Assembly: GCA_030151245.1 (NCBI GenBank)
Contig: JASLEF010000203.1
Location: 1-10,125 of the forward strand
Reading direction: 5' to 3'
DNA: 10,125 nucleotides
DNA from: Ignatzschineria sp.
GTDB lineage: Bacteria > Pseudomonadota > Gammaproteobacteria > Cardiobacteriales > Wohlfahrtiimonadaceae
Position numbers and translations under genes: made by a program. Under the pieces are notes generated by a model. It did not search any database. It was given only the letters and a program-made list of their open reading frames with translations, and was not told the DNA's origin. This document shows positions 7,081 to 10,125 of this stretch, piece after piece; position 1 is the stretch's first letter, and every line of letters begins with the position of its first letter.

Positions 7081-8181
7081 TTATCTACCGCTTTTCATCT
7101 TCATCCACATCCGGTTGACTGCTTTTTGTGCTCGCATATCGTAAGGGCGTTTAATGTGAACATTTTGCAGTGATTCATCTGAAGGGAAGAGGATAGGATT
7201 ATCTCGAAGCGCAGGATCTAGGAATTCAAAAGAAGCTTCATTCGCAGTAGGGAACATGATTTTATTTGCCGCTCTTGCGCTATTTTGTGCATCTAACATA
7301 AAGTTAATAAACTCATAGGCTTCATCGATATTTTTAGCATCTTTTAAGATGACCATCTCATCAAACCAAACGATCGAACCTTCTTTAGGAATATTGTACT
7401 GAATATCATTGTCACGACCGGCATCTAGCGCACTATTTTTAGCGATAAAGAAGTCTCCAGACCAACCTAGTGCCATACAGATATCGCCATTAGCAATGGC
7501 ACTGATATATTCTGAGGAGTGGAATTTTTTGATGTATGGACGGATCTCAGCCAACATCTTCTCGATATTTTCTAAATCTTGCTTAGAGGTAGATTCCGGA
7601 TCTTGTCCTAAATACATATTGAGGATGGGCGCTGATTCTGCGGCGCTATCAAGCATATAAATGCCACATTCTGCGATCTGTTTTGCATATTGGGGATCTA
7701 GTAATGCGGCTAAGGAATCCATCGGCGCATCAGGGGCAATTTCGGCAATTTTTTGAGCATCAAAACCAATCCCTGTCGTTCCCCAGAAGTAAGGGATAGC
7801 ATAATCGTTAATCCCCTCAAAGGTGTTCAACATTTCTAAGGCTTTCGGCCAGAGATTTTTATGATTCGGAATCTTTTGTAGATCAAGTTTGTGAAGCTGA
7901 TCGGCTTCCATTAAGTAGGTGACCGCAAAATCAGAAGGCACCACAATATCGTACCCTGAGTTGCCGGTGAGCGTTTTTGCTAATAACGTCTGGTTGCTAT
8001 CGAAAGCATCAGCAATCACTTTAATGCCGGTCTGCTCCGTAAATTCTGCGATCAATTCTTTATCAATATAGGAAACCCAATTATAGATCTTGAGTTCTCT
8101 AGGCTTCTCTTGGGCGATTGATAGTGTGGTTAAACCGAGGAAGGTGGTGAGTAGGGTAATGCTACGAATGATTCTCATCAT
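7081..8181 (-). CDS. Periplasmic polyamine-type ABC transporter substrate-binding protein (PotF/PotD family), paralog 1
   Basis: A 366-residue solute-binding protein with a Sec signal peptide (charged MMRIIRS, hydrophobic core, likely cleavage after SIA near residue 23). The mature part aligns along its length with E. coli PotF, including KIYNW, the GNSGYDIVVPS segment, PYFWGTTGIG, KFHSSEYISAIANGD, GWSGD and a C-terminal MKMKSGR. Pocket positions matching PotF are Trp35, Tyr38, Ser83, Glu182, Trp240, Asp243 and Asp274. Positions that differ are PotF Ser38 to Val36, Asp39 to Ser37, Phe276 to Trp272 and Tyr314 to Phe310 (PotF numbering from memory). The start at 8181 has AAGGAGA about 6 bases away; a second ATG follows directly. 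A terminator follows, and no permease or ATPase gene is adjacent. A polyamine or related cationic amine is the likely ligand, but putrescine itself is uncertain. It is a close, nearly gap-free paralog of the next gene. Confidence 0.9.
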   Translation of the reverse strand: MMRIIRSITLLTTFLGLTTLSIAQEKPRELKIYNWVSYIDKELIAEFTEQTGIKVIADAFDSNQTLLAKTLTGNSGYDIVVPSDFAVTYLMEADQLHKLDLQKIPNHKNLWPKALEMLNTFEGINDYAIPYFWGTTGIGFDAQKIAEIAPDAPMDSLAALLDPQYAKQIAECGIYMLDSAAESAPILNMYLGQDPESTSKQDLENIEKMLAEIRPYIKKFHSSEYISAIANGDICMALGWSGDFFIAKNSALDAGRDNDIQYNIPKEGSIVWFDEMVILKDAKNIDEAYEFINFMLDAQNSARAANKIMFPTANEASFEFLDPALRDNPILFPSDESLQNVHIKRPYDMRAQKAVNRMWMKMKSGR

Positions 8182-8495
8182 GCATATTCTCCTTAAATAA
8201 TGGTCATGGTTTTATGAATGTTGTGATGAATATGGTTATGCATGCCAATGTACATTCATAATGCCACGTGAGTTTAAAGTCGTGTCATCTACTATCGGTG
8301 ACAATATTGATGGGAGTTTTTTAACATAAATAAAAGGGAGATGAAAGCCTTGTCATAGGAAAGATCCTATAAATAATGATTATGACATAGAGTAGACAGT
8401 CTATGGATAATAGTGCATTGATTTATAAGATCTTTTATTTTCTGTCTGATAGCTTTTTTATTTTTGAAAAATAAGGCTTTTCAAAAGATGCAGAT
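8182..8495. other. 314-bp gap upstream of PotF-like paralog 1, with inverted repeats
   Basis: No gene is seen. Close to the start codon, TTATGAATG (8212-8220) is matched by its exact complement CATTCATAA (8253-8261), which could fold the 5' leader. Further out are TGTCATA (8351-8357) with TATGACA (8381-8387), and between them a 6-bp hairpin ATAGGA-AAGA-TCCTAT (8355-8370). No convincing promoter hexamers were found. Confidence 0.5.
8451..8478 (-). terminator. AT-rich hairpin after PotF-like paralog 2 (weak candidate terminator)
   Basis: TTATTTTT (8458-8465) pairs with AAAAATAA (8467-8474), with possible AGC/GCT closure at the outer ends. It lies 18-45 bases past the stop at 8496. The stem is almost entirely A-T and no T-run follows, so termination would be weak and some readthrough into paralog 1 is possible. 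Confidence 0.3.
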
Positions 8496-9593
8496 TTATC
8501 GACCGCTTTTAATCTTCATCCACATTCGCGTTAATTTTTTCTGACCACTTAAATCATAAGGGCGTTTAATATGAACACTCTTTAAAGATTCTTCTGGTGG
8601 AAACAACATTTTATTATCTCGAAGTTTAGGATCTAAATATTCAAATGCGGCAATATTCGGGGTGGGAGCCATAATATTATTGGAAGCTTTAGCGCTATTT
8701 TGGGCATCTAGCATAAAGTTGATAAAGGCATAGGCTTCATCCACATTTTTGGCATCTTTAAGGATGGCTAGCTCATCAAACCAAAGGATTGAACCTTCTT
8801 TAGGAACGCTATATTGGATATCATGGGTTCTGCCGGTATCATCGGCACTCTCTTTTGCCATAAAAAAGTCTCCAGACCACCCCACGGCAACGCAAGCATC
8901 TCCATTAGCAATAGCACTGATATATTCAGATGAGTGAAACTTCTTCACAAAGGGACGAATCTCTTCTAATACTTTTTGCACATTTGCAAGATCATCGGGT
9001 GCCACAGATTCTGGATCTTGTCCTAGGTACATATTAATAAGAGGAGCCATCTCTACGGCACTATCAAGAAGATAGATACCACATTCTGCAATTTCCGAAG
9101 CATATTGGGGGTCAAAAACTAACGCGTAAGAATCGACAGGAGCATGAGGTAGTAATGCATTAATTTTTTGCGCATCGTAGCCAAGCCCTGTTGTTCCCCA
9201 AAAATAGGGAACCGCATAATCGTTAATGCCCTCATAAGTGGCTAAACTTTCAATCGCAAAGGGCCAAAGATTCTGATAATTAGGTAATTTTTCGAAGTCG
9301 AGCTTTAAGAGTTGATCAGCTTCCATCAAATAAGTGACGGCATAGTCAGAAGGCACCACAATATCGTAACCTGAGTTCCCCGTAAGTGTTTTAGCGAGAA
9401 GAGCTTCGTTGCTATCGACGGCATCGGAGATCACTTTGATGCCTGTTTGAGCTGTAAACTCATTGAGAAGTTCCTGGTCAACATAAGAACTCCAGTTATA
9501 AATTTTAAGTTCTCGAGGTTTCTCGTTAGCGAGGGTAAATTGAAATAATCCGCAAAAAGCGATCAGCGTAGTTAAATGATGAATGATGCGCAT
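8496..9593 (-). CDS. Periplasmic polyamine-type ABC transporter substrate-binding protein (PotF/PotD family), paralog 2
   Basis: A 365-residue solute-binding protein with a Sec signal peptide (MRIIHH, hydrophobic core, likely cleavage after TLA near residue 22). The start at 9593 is fixed by AGGAGG at 9601-9606, 7 bases upstream, and by the alignment with paralog 1; an in-frame ATG at 9644 would extend it past the SD and bury the signal peptide. The mature protein aligns without obvious gaps to paralog 1, by eye about 70 percent identical, and ends in the same KSGR. Pocket differences from E. coli PotF are Asp39 to Ser36 and Tyr314 to Ala309, and differences from paralog 1 include Val to Ser at residue 35 and Phe to Ala at 309. 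The two copies therefore probably bind related but not identical ligands. A lone Cys in the signal region is not in a lipobox. No transporter partner is present in the window. Confidence 0.9.
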   Translation of the reverse strand: MRIIHHLTTLIAFCGLFQFTLANEKPRELKIYNWSSYVDQELLNEFTAQTGIKVISDAVDSNEALLAKTLTGNSGYDIVVPSDYAVTYLMEADQLLKLDFEKLPNYQNLWPFAIESLATYEGINDYAVPYFWGTTGLGYDAQKINALLPHAPVDSYALVFDPQYASEIAECGIYLLDSAVEMAPLINMYLGQDPESVAPDDLANVQKVLEEIRPFVKKFHSSEYISAIANGDACVAVGWSGDFFMAKESADDTGRTHDIQYSVPKEGSILWFDELAILKDAKNVDEAYAFINFMLDAQNSAKASNNIMAPTPNIAAFEYLDPKLRDNKMLFPPEESLKSVHIKRPYDLSGQKKLTRMWMKIKSGR

Positions 9594-9897
9594 GGCATAT
9601 CCTCCTATCCCATTAAGTGGTGAATAGTGCTTAGTAAGAGACAAGCTAAATAAAATAAGAAATCGGCGGAAAACAAAAGAGAAGCTGAATAAGGAATGAC
9701 GTGATTTACAACGATTTTGGAAGCTGTTTCTAAAAGAGATAGAATTTTTATAGTTATTTTACAACGGGATGTTCTTTTATTATTCGCCGAGCGTGTGGCA
9801 TTCATATAATCGCCAAAAAGAGTTGTAACATAAATAGGCAGATGATGATAGCTTTCATTTCTCTTTTGGGATTATTACCGGCATTTTCAAAAGAGAT
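9594..9897. promoter_or_regulatory. Divergent gap between PotF-like paralog 2 and the TPP-controlled gene, with spaced TTTACAACG words
   Basis: No credible gene is seen. TTTACAACG occurs at 9705-9713 and 9758-9766, and the inverted form GTTGTAA at 9822-9828. Centres are about 53 and 63 bp apart, near five and six helical turns, so the copies would lie on one face of the DNA. A minus-strand promoter candidate, TTGTAA and TATCTC with a 17-bp spacer, begins within the middle copy. This could be an operator array for the binding-protein gene; the factor is unknown. Confidence 0.35.
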
Positions 9898-9926
9898 TTG
9901 CAGAGAAAAAATATATCTCCTATACT
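9898..9926 (+). promoter_or_regulatory. Sigma70-type promoter of the TPP riboswitch transcript
   Basis: TTGCAG (9898-9903) and TATACT (9921-9926) are separated by exactly 17 bp. The -10 box matches five of six consensus bases; the -35 is weak. Transcription would begin near 9933, a few bases before the riboswitch. Confidence 0.6.
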
Positions 9927-9940
9927 TTTAGCTTATTGGT

Positions 9941-10034
9941 ATTCCCCTAGAGGTGCTGTTAAAAACAGCTGAGATTGAAGTGGAACTTCGGGACTCTTAT
10001 GACCTGATCTAGTTAATACTAGCGGAGGAAAGTG
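9941..10034 (+). promoter_or_regulatory. TPP (THI-box) riboswitch aptamer
   Basis: The conserved thiamine pyrophosphate aptamer elements are present in order. The P2 region starts AGAGGTGC. Helix P3 is GCTGTT (9955-9960) with AACAGC (9964-9969), followed by the invariant TGAGA (9970-9974). An extra P3a hairpin is GAAGT/ACTTC (9977-9989). The P2 return strand ACTCT follows, then CCTGATCTAG-TTAATA-CTAG (10003-10022) forming P4/P5, and GCGGAGGAAA closes P4. P2 has a non-consensus A in its G-run and P1 is short. TPP binding in this class normally represses the downstream gene. Confidence 0.93.
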
Positions 10035-10101
10035 GCGAACCTGCGAAGAACAACTTTACTGCTTGTGCTGTGCGTATTCACACTTTCTCTGCAATGGAGA
10101 A
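10028..10101 (+). promoter_or_regulatory. TPP riboswitch expression platform (translation control)
   Basis: GAAAGTG (10028-10034), at the 3' edge of the aptamer, is perfectly complementary to CACTTTC (10081-10087). That second strand overlaps TTCTCT (10085-10090), which in turn can pair with GGAGAA (10096-10101), the SD of the next gene, around a 5-base loop. The two structures exclude each other. Without TPP the long-range helix would free the SD; with TPP the aptamer holds its 3' edge and the SD hairpin forms. No terminator is seen, so translation control is inferred. Confidence 0.6.
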
Positions 10102-10104
10102 TAT

Positions 10105-10125
10105 ATGTCTATTTTACATGCCGTC
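10105..10125 (+). CDS. Start of a TPP-riboswitch-controlled gene, cut by the window end
   Basis: Only seven codons (MSILHAV) are visible. The ATG at 10105 has GGAGA at 10096-10100, 4 bases upstream, and sits right after the riboswitch platform. A thiamine biosynthesis or transport protein is expected from the riboswitch; the visible residues are too few to name it. An N-terminus of this kind would suit a ThiD-like kinase, but that is a guess. Confidence 0.5.

Noticed and set aside
7409..8937. Plus-strand open frames at 7409-7660 and 8749-8937
   Set aside because: They lie antisense to equivalent conserved parts of the two PotF-like genes and resemble each other only because the genes are paralogs.
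9537..9560. Possible lipoprotein signal in paralog 2
   Set aside because: The cysteine near residue 14 is preceded by AF rather than a lipobox, and an ordinary signal peptidase I site fits better; paralog 1 has no cysteine there.
9605..9805. 66-codon minus-strand open frame upstream of paralog 2
   Set aside because: No SD, no recognisable motif, and it covers the likely promoter region and the SD of the paralog 2 gene; most likely chance.
10032..10125. GTG-initiated open frame with a hydrophobic stretch starting in the riboswitch
   Set aside because: It starts within the aptamer's conserved 3' edge, two or three bases from a GGAGG that belongs to the aptamer, and runs through the expression platform. 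The ATG at 10105 has a better placed SD.
1..10125. Mobile elements, CRISPR, tRNA, phage or defence genes
   Set aside because: No transposase, regular repeat-spacer pattern, tRNA-like fold or phage/defence protein was seen; the window reads as metabolic and transport chromosome DNA.

Overview
The window looks like chromosomal DNA of a gammaproteobacterium with moderate to low GC content. The proteins resemble enterobacterial and pseudomonad families, most Shine-Dalgarno (SD) sites are purine-rich, and intergenic DNA is AT-rich. I cannot fix the genus. The Wohlfahrtiimonas/Ignatzschineria type (low-GC, carrion- and wound-associated) is only a guess. No mobile element, CRISPR array, rRNA or tRNA gene was seen.

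Left part, positions 1-5800: a trans-4-hydroxy-L-proline catabolic locus. Four minus-strand genes are transcribed in the order of the pathway. They are a proline racemase-family 4-hydroxyproline 2-epimerase (4726-3779), a DadA-like FAD oxidoreductase acting as D-hydroxyproline dehydrogenase (3710-2460), a DHDPS-family pyrroline-4-hydroxy-2-carboxylate deaminase (2400-1537), and an aldehyde dehydrogenase likely oxidising alpha-ketoglutarate semialdehyde (1421 to beyond the left edge). Together they would convert hydroxyproline to alpha-ketoglutarate. A PAS-AraC regulator (5023-5799) is divergent from the operon. The shared 296-bp gap carries an inverted pair of TGCGAATTT words.

Middle, 5800-7080: a convergent minus-strand gene for an AEC-family permease (6830-5907), possibly an uptake or exchange carrier for the locus. 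A long inverted repeat separates it from the AraC gene. A clear minus-strand terminator lies at 7015-7046.

Right part, 7081-9593: two tandem paralogous periplasmic polyamine-type binding proteins (PotF/PotD family), each apparently with its own leader, and no permease or ATPase gene in the window. Several residues that contact putrescine in E. coli PotF are replaced, so the ligand may differ.

Right edge, 9898-10125: a sigma70-like promoter, a well-formed TPP riboswitch and a downstream platform in which an anti-aptamer helix competes with an SD-sequestering hairpin. It ends in the first seven codons of a plus-strand gene, presumably for thiamine biosynthesis or transport, cut by the window end.
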